Source: Anaspis maculata
Taxonomy: Eukaryota; Arthropoda; Insecta; Coleoptera; Scraptiidae
DNA: 64,000 nucleotides
Assembly (NCBI GenBank): GCA_949128115.1
Contig: OX421961.1
Location: 121,709,050 to 121,773,049, forward strand
Reading direction: 5' to 3'
Shown here: positions 11,910 through 22,055 of the stretch, piece after piece
Layout of the letters: every line of letters starts with the position of its first letter
How positions within the stretch are numbered: position 1 is the stretch's first letter
Position numbers and translations under genes: made by a program
The notes under the pieces: generated by a model
Database searches by the model: none
Told to the model about the DNA's origin: nothing
What the model saw: only the letters and a program-made list of their open reading frames with translations

Positions 11910-13083
11910 TTATTTTAGGCCCCAGCCCGTAGCACATTTATTATGGGTTTCACACCCAATATATTATATATTTTTGAAATCACAAAGACAAGATCTTTCG
12001 ACTGATGATATGTCAAATTATTTTTGACAGATGTAATTTTTTGACAATTGACAGAATAGTACTTGTAATACATCATTTTGAAGCCCATAAAATTCTGAGG
12101 AGAACTGTGTTTTCATTTTTGAAATCGGGTATCTTTTACAGCTTCTAGGGGTCAATAGGAAAAAATGTTGAATTTCAGAAATACATAATAAGTAAGTAGG
12201 TAAAGCAGGTACCTATTTTTAATTTCAACTAATGATAATAATTATTAATTAATCACAACGAAACAAAAAATGTCCTGAAGAAGTTGCTCGAAATGACCGC
12301 CTCCTTGTTCCTTGAATGAAAGAATAGAGTATTATACTTTTGAAAAAAAAATTTTTTTTCGATGGAATCAGAAACTATATTGGAAAATAACTGACCCGTA
12401 TTTTTTTATTCAGCCAAAAATCGTACCGTTTGGCCGCAATAAATAAACGAAATTCCTATATTCTGCCTATTTCTGACGTCATTTACACAGGCGGTATAGG
12501 CGGTGACTCGCTGTGACGTCAGAAATAGTTGATGTTATTTATTTATTGCGCCCAAACGATACGGTTTTTGACTGCATAAAAAAACACGGGTCAATTATTT
12601 TTCAATGTAGTTTTCATTTCAATCAAAAAAATTTTTTAGTATAATACTCCATTGGAACTACCGGCCCAACGCGATGACATCCGAGCTTGCCAGATATGAC
12701 CTTCCTCGATTTTTTTATGAGCTTACCTGAAAGATAAGGTGTTTAAAGAGTTTCCCAATAATTTGGACGATTTAAAAATCAGATCATCGCCATTAGTTAA
12801 TATCGAAAATACCGAGGAAAATACCTATTACTTATTGCGTAGCTATATTTCTGGAAGTGACATTTTTTTCAAAAATAAGAACACAGTTCTCCTTAAAATT
12901 TTATGGGCTTTAAAATGATGTACCACAAGAACTTATCTGTCATTTGTCAAAAAATGACATCTGTCAAAAATAATTTGACATATCATCACTCGAAAGATCT
13001 TGTTTTTCTGTTTCAAGAAATATATAATATATTGGGTGTGAGAACCATGATAAAGGTGCTACGGGCTGGGGCCTAAAAAAAAA
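11910..13083. mobile_element. 1.17-kb near-complete palindrome (foldback)
   Basis: The left end TTTTAGGCCCCAGCCCGTAG is answered by CTACGGGCTGGGGCCTAAAA at about 13060-13078. Matching continues through CACACCCAATATATTATATA, a GAAAGATCTTG/CAAGATCTTTCG pair and AACTGTGTTTT/GAACACAGTT. It reaches the centre near 12,495, where two TTTCTGACGTCA-type blocks face each other. Both arms are about 580 bp with roughly 10-15% mismatch by eye. No coding capacity. A palindromic non-autonomous element is the simplest reading. Confidence 0.85.
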
Positions 13084-13094
13084 CGGACGGTATA

Positions 13095-13813
13095 CAGGGT
13101 GGTCCAGGTATTAGTCGACAAACTTTGCAGGTTGATAGAGGATAAAAGAAGAAGTCGACTCACTCCAAAAAGTACACATCTGAAATGCATATTGAGAAAG
13201 TTACAGGCCTTCAAAGTTGCAGAAAAAAAATTGTTTTTTTCTTGATAACTTTTGAACAGCTTGACGGATTTTGATCAGATTTTGCACATATGGTAAACAA
13301 ACACGTCCCCAGTGATTTTTTGTAAAAAATTCTGTCAGAATGACGCAGTGCCGTAGATATGGGGGGTACTAACCCTCTCACCCCCTACTTTCTACGCCAC
13401 TGGATATTTTGGAAAACCGTTAGAAGTACTGAATTCGGCGTTCAATTCTGAAGAGAAAATTGGCGTGTCATTGCTACATTTGGAGCAGCGGTTTCGGAGA
13501 TATTTGTGTTTAAAGGTTCAAAAACACCGAATTACGCAAATGTTTCAAAACTCGAGCAAGCTTTGATCCATTAGCTTTCAACTGTTTTTCCAATTTAAAG
13601 TTAATTGATCCATGATTTAGCCCATGAGAAATTAAAAATTGGTTGCGAAAATTCCTAATTTCAGTAACGTGACCAATAAGAAACAAAGGGCCCTTGGTTC
13701 TTGTTCTTACTAAACTAGAACAACTATCAGTAAGTGAATAGGTACCTATTGAATATTTAATTGTTGCTGTAATCAGCCTGCAAAGTTTGTCGACTGAAAC
13801 CTGGACCACACTG
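13095..13813. mobile_element. 719-bp MITE with about 50-bp TIRs and TA duplication
   Basis: Starts CAGGGTGGTCCAGG and ends CCTGGACCACACTG; the inverted pairing continues through CGACAAACTTTGCAGG. TA lies on both sides (13093-13094, 13814-13815). The interior is not palindromic and has only a spurious minus-strand frame. It abuts the palindrome ending at 13083 with about 10 bp between them. The CAGGGTG terminus is shared with several other elements here, pointing to a common Tc1/mariner-type mobiliser. Confidence 0.85.
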
Positions 13814-14197
13814 TATTTCAAGATATCATTGACGAGATTACTGAAGAGAATGATGCTGCAGAGCAAGCTGGTGACGAGATTGATGAAAAAGGAACCCAAA
13901 TCTAGAGCCTTATTCTAAGAAACCAAAGATGCAGGAGATCTTACAACGAGCTGTGCGTTGTCAGAACTGTGCCGAGTTCCTCGATCCTGCCAACTATGAT
14001 GCATCTGGCGCGCGTGCTGTATTCCAGACTTCTATTGGCTGCTGACTGAATGGGTTATATAAAACCGGCATTTATTTATTCATCTCGAGTACTACTACTA
14101 CCACCTGCTGCGGTAGAGCAGGCCAAGCAAATAGCCGCCTTCGTCATAAATCAAGTGGGCGCTACTTTTGCTGCTGAGTGTAACTATATTCTTGTCG

Positions 14198-14227
14198 TGT
14201 ACCTACCTACTTACCTACCTACCTACA
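14198..14227. repeat. (TACC)n microsatellite
   Basis: About 28 bp of TACC units with one TACT variant. Short runs of the same motif recur at 483-495 and in the retrotransposon LTRs. It is a mild lineage clue only. Confidence 0.9.
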
Positions 14228-14446
14228 TATAAACGGTTTACCCACTTCCCTATAAAATAAACATCTACTTTGTTTCAACGAGTTACATTTTTTAGATGTA
14301 CTGTGGTCGGTACAAGATACTGCTAGGCCATTCTGTGAATGGCCGAAATAAACTGCGTGTTTCAGCGAAGGAAGCAAGAAAATTCAACTATGGGTCGATT
14401 TCGTCAAAATATGACGAAAACGTAAACACTATTTTGCAAAGTTCGG

Positions 14447-14838
14447 CCTAATGACAAAGATACAGCCCTGCAATCGCAAAGCTCACTTTTTTTTTCAATA
14501 TTAAAACTCGGGAACGTTTCGACTGAATTTGCTTCAATTTAGCACAAGCTGGTTTGTCGAGATTATCTACCAACCTGCCAAATTTTAAAAGAATCCAACC
14601 AGTAGCGTAAGAGTGATGGAAGATCACCTAAAGTCAACTTTTCTTCGGATTCGTCCAAATTGATGACCCTCATAACTCCTACGCCACTGGTGGGATTGTT
14701 TCAAAATTGGGCAGGTGCTGGGAAGATAACTTTGACAAAGCAGCCTACGCTGAATTTAGGCTAATTTTGTCAAAACATTTCTGAGTTACTTCATAAGATC
14801 TGACAAATGTGAACTTCAAAGTATCTTCGTCATTAGGC
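14447..14838. mobile_element. About 390-bp palindrome
   Basis: GCCTAATGACAAAGATAC at the left is inverted as GTATCTTCGTCATTAGGC at the right. Closer to the centre, CCAGTAGCGTAAGAGT faces ACTCCTACGCCACTGG. The arms are diverged but aligned over their whole length, with a centre near 14,640. It directly precedes the next, larger palindrome. Confidence 0.65.
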
Positions 14839-14844
14839 GTCACG

Positions 14845-16150
14845 ATATTAGAAGGGGAAGCACAAAAGCTCCTCCTTAGGGGGGCCGCAGGGGGCCCTGT
14901 CAAGTTGACGGTCCAAGAACTCCTACCAAACCATCTTTCAATTTAGTTGTTCAACTCAAATGAGGATGATGTGACTCCATTGTAAATCTCGATGGCATTG
15001 GTCGCCATGTCTCTCCCATCCCTCATGCTTGAAAAAATAATTTCTTCGGGAGGTCAGGGAAATTATTTTTAATTTTTTTATATATACAAGAGGACGCAAA
15101 GGTGGCATGTTTTGTGTCTTAGCCTGTTATATGGCATTCCCAAAATCCTATTATGAAGTCAATTTTTCAAATTCTCAATTTTGGGCTGATTGGTAGGCTA
15201 AGAATTAGGTATTCTTCAACATCCAGTTCAGACGTACTTTTTTCAATGTCCAACTGGATGTTATTGGAATAATCGCAGGGGTGGATAGACTGAACTATTT
15301 TCTAAACATTATGTCGAGGAAATCAATCCTAAACCGCACATGGAGAGTACACAAAATATTTTTCTTTTGGTCGGTCGAATTGCGATGCTTACTACGCCCG
15401 TCAGGGAGAACGCTAAGCAAGGCCAGACTAAATTAGTATGAAAACAGCCTAAACGAATTCAAAACTGCCTGAAACACTCATTATGTGGTTCGACATTCAA
15501 TTCTGAGTCAGCACTCAGAGTTTTAGTCAGTTTTGAATTTGTTTAGGCTATTTTCATACTAATTTAGGCTGGAGATACTCAGCGTTCTCCCTGACGGGCG
15601 CAGTAGGCATCGCAATTCGACCGACCGAAAGAAAAATAACTTGTGTATTCTCTATGCGCGGTTTAGAATTGATTTTCTTGACATAATGTTCAGAGAATAG
15701 TTCAGTGTATCCACCCCTGATGATGATTCCAATAACCTTTAAGTTGGACACTGAAAAAAGTACGTCTGAACTGGATGTTGAAAAATACCTACTTCTTAGC
15801 CTACCAACCAACCCAAAATTGAGAATTTGAGAAATTGACTTCGTAGTAGGATTTTGGGAATGCCAAGTAACAGATCAAGATACAAAACATGCCAACTTCG
15901 CATCCTCTGTATGTACAAAAAATAAAAAGTGATTTCTCTGACCTCCCGAAGAAATTATTTTTTCAGGCATGAAGAATGAAAGAGACATGGCGACCAATGC
16001 CATCGAGATTCACAATGGAGTCACATCATCCCCATTTGAGTGATACAACGAAATTGAAATATGGTTTGGTAGGAGTTCTTGGACCGTCAACTTGACAGGG
16101 CCCCCTGCGGCCCCCCTAAGGGGAAGCTTTTGTGCTTCCCCTTCTAATAT
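14845..16150. mobile_element. 1.3-kb near-complete palindrome (foldback)
   Basis: The left end ATATTAGAAGGGGAAGCAC is mirrored by GTGCTTCCCCTTCTAATAT. The arms continue through GGCCGCAGGGGGCCCTGTCA, AATTATTTCTTCGGGAGGTC (facing GACCTCCCGAAGAAATTATT) and GAACGCTAAGC/ACTCAGCGTTCTC to a centre near 15,500. Arms are about 640 bp. Open frames inside it are by-products of the palindrome. Confidence 0.9.
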
Positions 16151-16791
16151 TGCTCGATTGATCTTGTAGAACACTTATGCAAAAGGAATTTTCTGTATCA
16201 TTAAATGCCGTATAGTACCGTTTTTTTATGTGTACCGACCCCACTAAAAATGGTATATCTATCCAAAAATAATTGTTTGCTACCATCGCTGAAACACCCC
16301 CTGTGTACAAGAAACTGTTGTATTATCAACTCTTTGATGCAGCGAACGTGCCAAGATATGTTCTTTTTTCTTGTTGAAGCGGTTCAGGCAACCTACCCAA
16401 ATTCTTTCGTTTTTGTGGCATAGCAAGGGCAATATGATGGATGGAATAATTATTTGAACATGTTTTTTGGTTCAAAGAATGAGTATTGCTCACACTCGCA
16501 TCCATTCTGGTAACTTTGCCTCCAGGGAAAGAGTAGTCCGAGACATTTTTCTCATACCTGATTCCACAATATACCTTATGTACTTTTTACAATAAAAACG
16601 AATGATTATTTGAACACAATTCAAAATTTGATTGAATATTGGTCAACAGTCGGCGAAGGAGGCTATAGAAGTAGGCACAGATATTTCAGTTACAGAATGA
16701 TTGTTCGATGCTATTTAACTTTGAATTGTGATTCACAGTCATCGAGAAATTATCAAAGTTACAACCATCATTTTTCATTCTGTATTTTCCA

Positions 16792-17013
16792 ATGGATTGG
16801 AAAAATTGTCCGCAAACAATACGGGAGTTCCTCCTGTTGTCTGTGCACAAAAGGCAGTATATTTTATTCCTGATCAAACATGGAGTTGTGGCAGAAGCGA
16901 CACCTTGCGAGCAGTATGGCACCCCAGAAGAGCTGAACGTGGTATCGTTCAGTTACACCTGCAGACGGGTGCGGCAGCAGAGGAGCTATGAAGAAGAAAA
17001 ACTTCGGATATAA
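16792..17013 (+). pseudogene. Merlin (ISXO2-like) transposase, N-terminal zinc-ribbon part
   Basis: The frame contains FLIKHGVVAEATPC, then a gap and FSYTCRRVRQQRS. IS1016/ISXO2-like and Merlin transposases open with a hydrophobic helix, a zinc ribbon and an 'F.CR...R..RS' strand. One expected Cys appears as Tyr (CEQY), so the ribbon is damaged. The C-terminal half of the same protein type follows on the same strand at 17880-18175, and invading elements lie between. The assignment depends largely on that partner; alone it would be weak. Confidence 0.45.
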
Positions 17014-17076
17014 TGTACTTTGAGGAAATCGGCCAGACGTGGAAGTTTCTCCGAAGGCTCAAAATTAACAATTAAA

Positions 17077-17163
17077 GGCATCAAGTACTTCACGCCGAAG
17101 TACTAGATGCCTTCGGTGATCAAAGAATGCATCAAAGCACGCCGCTTTGATGCATTCTTTGAT
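17077..17163. repeat. Twin hairpins with the same 7-nt loop CACGCCG
   Basis: Hairpin 1 has a 14-bp stem (GGCATCAAGTACTT, one mismatch). Hairpin 2 (17119-17163) has a perfect 19-bp stem starting ATCAAAGAATGC. Both close on exactly CACGCCG, and a further CCCACGCCAG follows at 17165-17174. They are separated by 7 nt. The function is unknown. Confidence 0.8.
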
Positions 17164-17194
17164 TCCCACGCCAGAAAATAAATTAAGGGGCAAG

Positions 17195-17494
17195 TACCGT
17201 ATGATCAAAAACTTCCTTCCTGTAGGCAGGCTGTGGTCTGGTCATTGGCAGGCAAACGAGGCTTATTTGGCCAGACCACAGCCTGCCTAGAGGAGGAAAG
17301 TTTTTGATCATACGGTGGAGGGGTGAATAACATTTTCTGAGAAACTTCAATCTTGCTATGGATGAGGTACCATAATAATATCATCAAAAACTTTCTTACG
17401 GAAAGCTGTGGCCTGGCCAAAATCAGCCTCGTTTGCCTGCCAATGACCAGGACCACAGCCTGCCTTGAGCAAGAAAGTTTTTGATCATACGGTA
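17195..17494. mobile_element. 300-bp MITE, TA duplication, internal second copy of its arms
   Basis: The left arm TACCGTATGATCAAAAACTT matches the inverted right end AAGTTTTTGATCATACGGTA. Outer arms are about 68 bp and include AGGCAGGCTGTGGTC and GGCAGGCAAACGAGG. Two more inverted copies lie inside (near 17275-17326 and 17383-17420), so the element is a double palindrome, probably one copy nested in another or an internal duplication. It sits between the two Merlin transposase parts. Confidence 0.8.
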
Positions 17495-17648
17495 GCTATG
17501 ATCATAAGTCGTTTCTACAAACAAACCAACTTTTTAAAAAATTAAAAAAAACCCAAATGCACTGGTCACAATTTGAAGTGGGACACTCAGAAAATTATCA
17601 AATTCAAACGTGACAGAAATATTGAAGAATCATCTGTTTACATAACGT

Positions 17649-17865
17649 CTGCAGCAAATCGTCCAAAAAATTTGGAGCCGCTGGTTGAAAGAATATCTTT
17701 CGGAACTGCACCTACGATCAAAATGTTAGACGAAGCAAGCTAACATGAAACTGGAAACACTTGTGGTGTTGTCGAACTTCATCCTGGAAGCGACAATGGT
17801 GTGCGTGTCGTATCCCTTTGCACAAAAACTAAAATGACAAAGTGGCGCGTCGTTTTCCACTTGAA
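17649..17865 (+). pseudogene. BEL/Pao integrase C-terminal fragment
   Basis: One frame reads LQQIVQKIWSRWLKEYLSEL, the conserved helix after the integrase core of Pao/BEL retrotransposons. After a frameshift the reading continues as VVELHPGSDNGVRVVSLCTK (17773 on), the typical beta-strand module at the pol C-terminus. Stops and a shift make it non-functional. No LTR or upstream pol is visible. It lies just before the Merlin C-terminal part and probably inserted into that element. Confidence 0.65.
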
Positions 17866-17879
17866 AAAAAAAACAACAG

Positions 17880-18175
17880 AGGAAAAAACAGAGGAAGACA
17901 GATAGAGGGTCAGTGGGTTTTTGCGTGCTTGCAAGGAAGCAGCAAAAAGATTTTCTTGATTCCAATGCCAAAAAGGGGTAGAAAAGAGCCGTTGGGCGTA
18001 ATCCAAAGGAATATTCTTCCTGGAACACTGATCATGTAACGACTATAGAGTGGAATACGATACTCTGAGCGATGGGGATTTCGAGCAACCTTGAGAATAA
18101 ACCCCAGCCTGCAGTATGTCGACCCTAACAACCTTCGCGTCCATACGCAAAACATCGAGCGAACATAGGGACCAA
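17880..18175 (+). pseudogene. Merlin (ISXO2-like) transposase, DDE C-terminal part
   Basis: KNNRGKNRGRQIEGQWVFAC is followed by KKIFLIPMPKRG and RNILPGT, the central strands of ISXO2-like DDE transposases. After a stop and frame loss it resumes with FVDP-like YVDPNNLRVHTQNIERT, the block holding the third catalytic residue (E). The second Asp block after PGT is interrupted by stops, so the protein is inactive. Merlin elements are cut-and-paste DNA transposons of animals related to bacterial IS1016. Compare the N-terminal part at 16792-17013. Confidence 0.7.
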
Positions 18176-18472
18176 AGATCAAATTTTCAGTCTACTAAAC
18201 ATTCACGGGTAAGCTAATCCGACCCACCTGAAAAATTGTTTCTATTTTGTACAATACAATTTTACATTCTTTCAGGTGAGCTTCGTGCATTTCTATGAAC
18301 ACTGATCACAATTTGAAGTAGGGCACCCAAAAAATTCACTAAATTTAAATAGGTTGCTGTAATTTGCTTGATATAATCGGATAATACAACAGCTTGGATA
18401 TATTTAAAGATAAATTCTTTTTTTTTTTCAGTGTGATAAAGAAAGCCTTGCACTTTTGTTGATTTTTGATCT

Positions 18473-19281
18473 ACCTTTTCCAGTTGTAGTTCAGAAAATA
18501 TCAGTTGCATTTCAGATATCTCATTTGTAGTTCACAAGACGTCAATTGCATTTCAGATTATTCAAATGTATTTCAGAAAGCGTCATTTGTGTATCAGAAA
18601 TGATAATTTGAATATCAGAAAACGGGATTTGTCTTTCAGAACATGTTACTTGTAGGTCAGAAAATAATTTATATACAATTTAACATTTATGGATAGTGCT
18701 CTCTGCTTCGTTGTATTGATAGGTATACATATAACAAAACAATTTTCGTTGACCGAAAGTGCTGTCGTTGTTGATTTTCCATGTACCTACGCATAATTTT
18801 TGATTATCAATAACAATGCAGCTTCAAGATAATTGTAGCATTATTTGTCGTTCTTCAATGCTGCGGAAGCCGGTCGTGCGATTAACACCCTGCAGACATC
18901 TGTTGCACAGAAAATGTGCCGAATCTTTACAACTCATCGCACAAGAAGATCAAGAGTTCGAAGCTGTGGCTGTGCCCCAATTTGCAGGAGTCCGAATAAA
19001 ATTGGTACTTTCTGAACTACATTTTACTAATCTGAGATGCAACTGACGTCTTCTGAACTTCAATTAACGCTTTCTGAAATAAAATTGACATGATCTGATG
19101 TACAGTTCAAGTTTTCTGAACTACATTTGATAAATCTGAAATACAATTGACGCCTTCTGAACTACAAGTGACTAATCCGAAATACAATTGACGCTTTTTG
19201 AACTAGACTTGATTATTCTGAAATACAATTGATGATATCTGAAATACAACTGATATTTTCTGAACTACAACTGGAAAAGGT
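18473..19281. repeat. Palindrome made of two inverted arrays of about 21-bp tandem repeats
   Basis: From 18481 to about 18670 units of 20-22 bp recur about nine times, with core TTTGTATTTCAGAAA and a variable 3' half. From about 19010 to 19272 the same unit runs in the opposite orientation about twelve times (GAAATACAATTGACGCTTTC type). The outer ends CTACCTTTTCCAGTTGTAG and CTACAACTGGAAAAGGTA are exact mirrors. The 340-bp centre is unique and carries the ORF at 18816. Similar CACTTTTGTT/GTGCAAG ends extend slightly outward. I know no family of this architecture. Confidence 0.75.
18816..19046 (+). CDS. Small RING-H2-like ORF inside a repeat-built palindrome
   Basis: 76 codons from an ATG. 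NCSIICRSSM supplies a first Cys pair (spacing C-x3-C, one residue longer than usual) and LTPCRHLLHRKC gives C-x-H-x2-H-x2-C, the core spacing of RING-H2 zinc fingers of E3 ubiquitin ligases. The last Cys pair of a complete RING is not visible, and the C-terminal 15 residues are encoded by the flanking 21-bp repeat array. It could be a captured fragment of a host RING gene, a transposon accessory gene, or coincidence. No promoter or splice evidence was found. Confidence 0.35.
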   Translation: MQLQDNCSIICRSSMLRKPVVRLTPCRHLLHRKCAESLQLIAQEDQEFEAVAVPQFAGVRIKLVLSELHFTNLRCN

Positions 19282-19449
19282 AAAGTGCAAGAACTTTTCT
19301 GATAACCTTGTAGTTTTGAATTTCATTCTGTCAAGTAGCTTGTGGTGCAAGGAACTCAGCAATTTCTTGTTTATTGTTTTACATTACAGTCTTGAGACAA
19401 TTTTTCGTAGCATAAATTTTCATTAATTGAATTATTTTGTGAATTTCAC

Positions 19450-19650
19450 TAGGTGCCTTCGAAAATTGAATCAAGTGGGTAAGCCGGCTTTGTCCCCAGA
19501 CTTAAATCCCATTGAACATATGTGGGATGTGCTCCAACGAAGAATGAGGAGATGCCTTTGTTGAGGAATGGACACAAATTCCAAAGGATTCAACAATTAT
19601 TCTCATGAGAAGCATGCCCAGGCGGTGTGAAGAAGCTGTGCGAGCCTGAG
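19450..19650 (+). pseudogene. Tc1-like transposase C-terminal fragment
   Basis: SPDLNPIEHMWD at 19493-19528 is the block holding the third acidic residue of the Tc1 DDE triad, followed by LQRRMRR. The frame then meets a stop and shifts, and the rest (a region with HAQAV and RSC) is broken. Upstream catalytic blocks are missing. A relic of a cut-and-paste element. Confidence 0.75.
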
Positions 19651-19699
19651 GGGGTCAGACTCACTTTTAGAATAATGTCTCACGATGTTTGTTGTTTGT

Positions 19700-21183
19700 A
19701 ATTCATTGTGTTGATAATAATTAAAAAGCTTGCTGTTCAAATTGACGGCATTCTCAATTACGGCCCCTAATTCTTTCCTTTTTCTTCACATTTTCTCCCA
19801 GAATTTGTGAAAAATCAATGGACTCGGTCGATTTTTGCCCACATCAGATTTTTTCGACTGTGGATAGAATTTCCCCGCTGCCGGAGGAAAAACCTGCACG
19901 AATTCGCACCGTTTGCAATAACACGAGAGAGAGAATTCACAGTAATCGAAGTTCTCTGCGAACCAGTTTATAAAATTCGGTTCCGCCGGAGAACTCGCGG
20001 TGATTAATTTCTTTTGGGGGTGTCGCTAATTCCGTTTACAGGCGTTGAAGTTAATTCCAAATGGCCGGTCTGAATGGAAATGAAATTAATTAGTTGGGGC
20101 ACAGTTTCACCGGGGCGCGCACGATTTTTAAATCGCGCCAGGTATGGGGAAGATGTATAGGGATAGAGGAGAGAGAAAGCGGGTGGTGGGGTGCGCCCAG
20201 GCCGGGACAGAGAACGCGATGATGATAATGATATTTCAGCAGTTTGCAGCCTCTCGAGAAGAGAAGAACGAGAAGAATTCATCATCAATCTCTCGCACGT
20301 ACAGCCGGAGGATTTTCTCTCCTCCCGACGAATTAATTTATCACGCGGCGGACTCAGGTTTTTGCGTGTAATTAGTTTCTTTATTGGCCCACTGTTCTTC
20401 GTCTTCAAACAATAGAGATTAATTTTGAGGTTTTTCGAACGGAGCTGCTCTGCGCCGCGCCGCCAGGGAATCGGGGAAAACCTGCCCGCATTAATTTTTA
20501 ATGTTCCATGGGAGATAAGGCTATGTGGAGGTAGGGAAGAGGTAGGTACACTACCGCATCGGGTTGCGAATTTGAAATCAATAGCACGGGCGCAGCGGCT
20601 TCCAGTTCCCTGCAGAGACATATGCGGAAATTGAATTGGAATTTCAAGGGAAAACTTTTTTCGGCACGTAGCGTAGGTAGTGCAACGCGTCGCAAAAAAA
20701 TTGAAATTATGACCAACCTCAATTTCCCGCACGCTGAGCCTGCCCAAGTGACACAGTCGTCACGATAATTTTTGGTCATGACATACACTGTCACGATCAC
20801 TTAACGGAACTTCGTCATTTGATTCAGATCCATCTGTTGAATGTCGATTCAGTTATTCAGTTCCGGTTGAAAACAACTCCAATATGTACCAATATGTCAC
20901 GATAAATGTCACGTTTAAATCATGGTCACCGAAAGGGATAAAACGTCGACATTTGTTTCTACATTTCAATATGCCCAAAAAGTGAAGTATTCACAATTAT
21001 GCGGAAGTATCACGAAAATGTCACGTTTTCATTAGCACCTCGTAGGCGTCGGTTTTAAATACAGGACACTACAACAAGTTCGTGACAGAAGCGTCCGATG
21101 AATTGCTCTTACCGGCAAAGGTATTTCTCTTAATTATGCACTATAACTCATAAACATAACTTACTATCTAGAGCTTACTACTA
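19700..21183. other. Unique non-coding block
   Basis: 19.8-20.75 kb is relatively GC-rich, lacks the inverted repeats that surround it and shows open frames on both strands without motifs; it may be host intronic or intergenic DNA. Around 20.75-21.06 kb the phrase GTCACGAT(A/C) or ATGTCACG recurs about seven times in 300 bp. Confidence 0.4.
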
Positions 21184-21701
21184 AAGGGTGTTTTTTTTTT
21201 TTAGAGGTATAGAACTTCAATCAGCGATAGCGTTGGTGCTTGGGAAGATTTTGCCGTCATTTTTTCATATAAATAATCATAAAGGCTTTCCATTTGCTCA
21301 TACTCACGCACAATCGCACGGCAGCTCGAAATTATTATTTTGAATTCCAATTTAGATAGGTTCAATTTCGGGTAGCTTCTTGGACAGGATCAGGCTCTAT
21401 CTAACTAATACGGCCAACGATATTGTCCCCAAGACCCTGGATAGTTCGGGACTCATTCAGGAAAGCCAGAGACTTCACAAGCCCCAAATGAAAGAAGTCT
21501 AAGGAAGTTGAAATACAGAATCTTATCGGCCGGTGATTGGAAATTGGAAAAAAAATCTGTAGTTGTGCGATTGTGCATGTGCATGATCAAATGGCAAGCC
21601 TTAATGAATATTTAGATGAAAAAATGACGGCAAAATCTTCACAAGCACCAACGCTATCGCTGACTGAAGTTCTATACCTACCTCTAAAAAAAAACATCCT
21701 T
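21184..21701. mobile_element. 518-bp MITE with about 125-bp TIRs and TA duplication
   Basis: Starts AAGGGTGTTTTTTT and ends in the inverted AACATCCTT. The arms share TAGAGGTATAGAACTTCA, CAGCGATAGCGTTGGTGCTT and GATTTTGCCGTCATTTTTTC. TA flanks both sides. The central 250 bp is unique. Confidence 0.88.
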
Positions 21702-22055
21702 TATTTATAACTTACTTATTGGTACTATATTTACAGGCAATTCTCATCATTAGGGTTAGTGGAGCCTGCCGAAGTCCATAGGAGGTCCATATAAGGAGGA
21801 TTTGGTCATTATTACTATTCGAACAAGCAAAAACGGAACAGCTAGAAGTTTTGTTGTTATCAAGCCACTCTGGGTTCAGGTGGTAAAAAAATACCTGAGC
21901 ATGAGGCCAACTCCTGATATGGCAGGGGTGTTCATTAGCTTCCGAAATGGAAGGCCAACTCGGCAGAATATGGGGCGCAATACCATCAGCGGAGTGCCAA
22001 AAAAAATTGCGAGCTTTTTGATGCTGGACAATTGTGAAACGTACACGGGGCACTC

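Noticed and set aside
18481..19272. Regularly spaced short repeats resembling a CRISPR array
   Set aside because: Units are contiguous with no unique spacers, are degenerate, occur in two inverted arrays, and the DNA is clearly eukaryotic.
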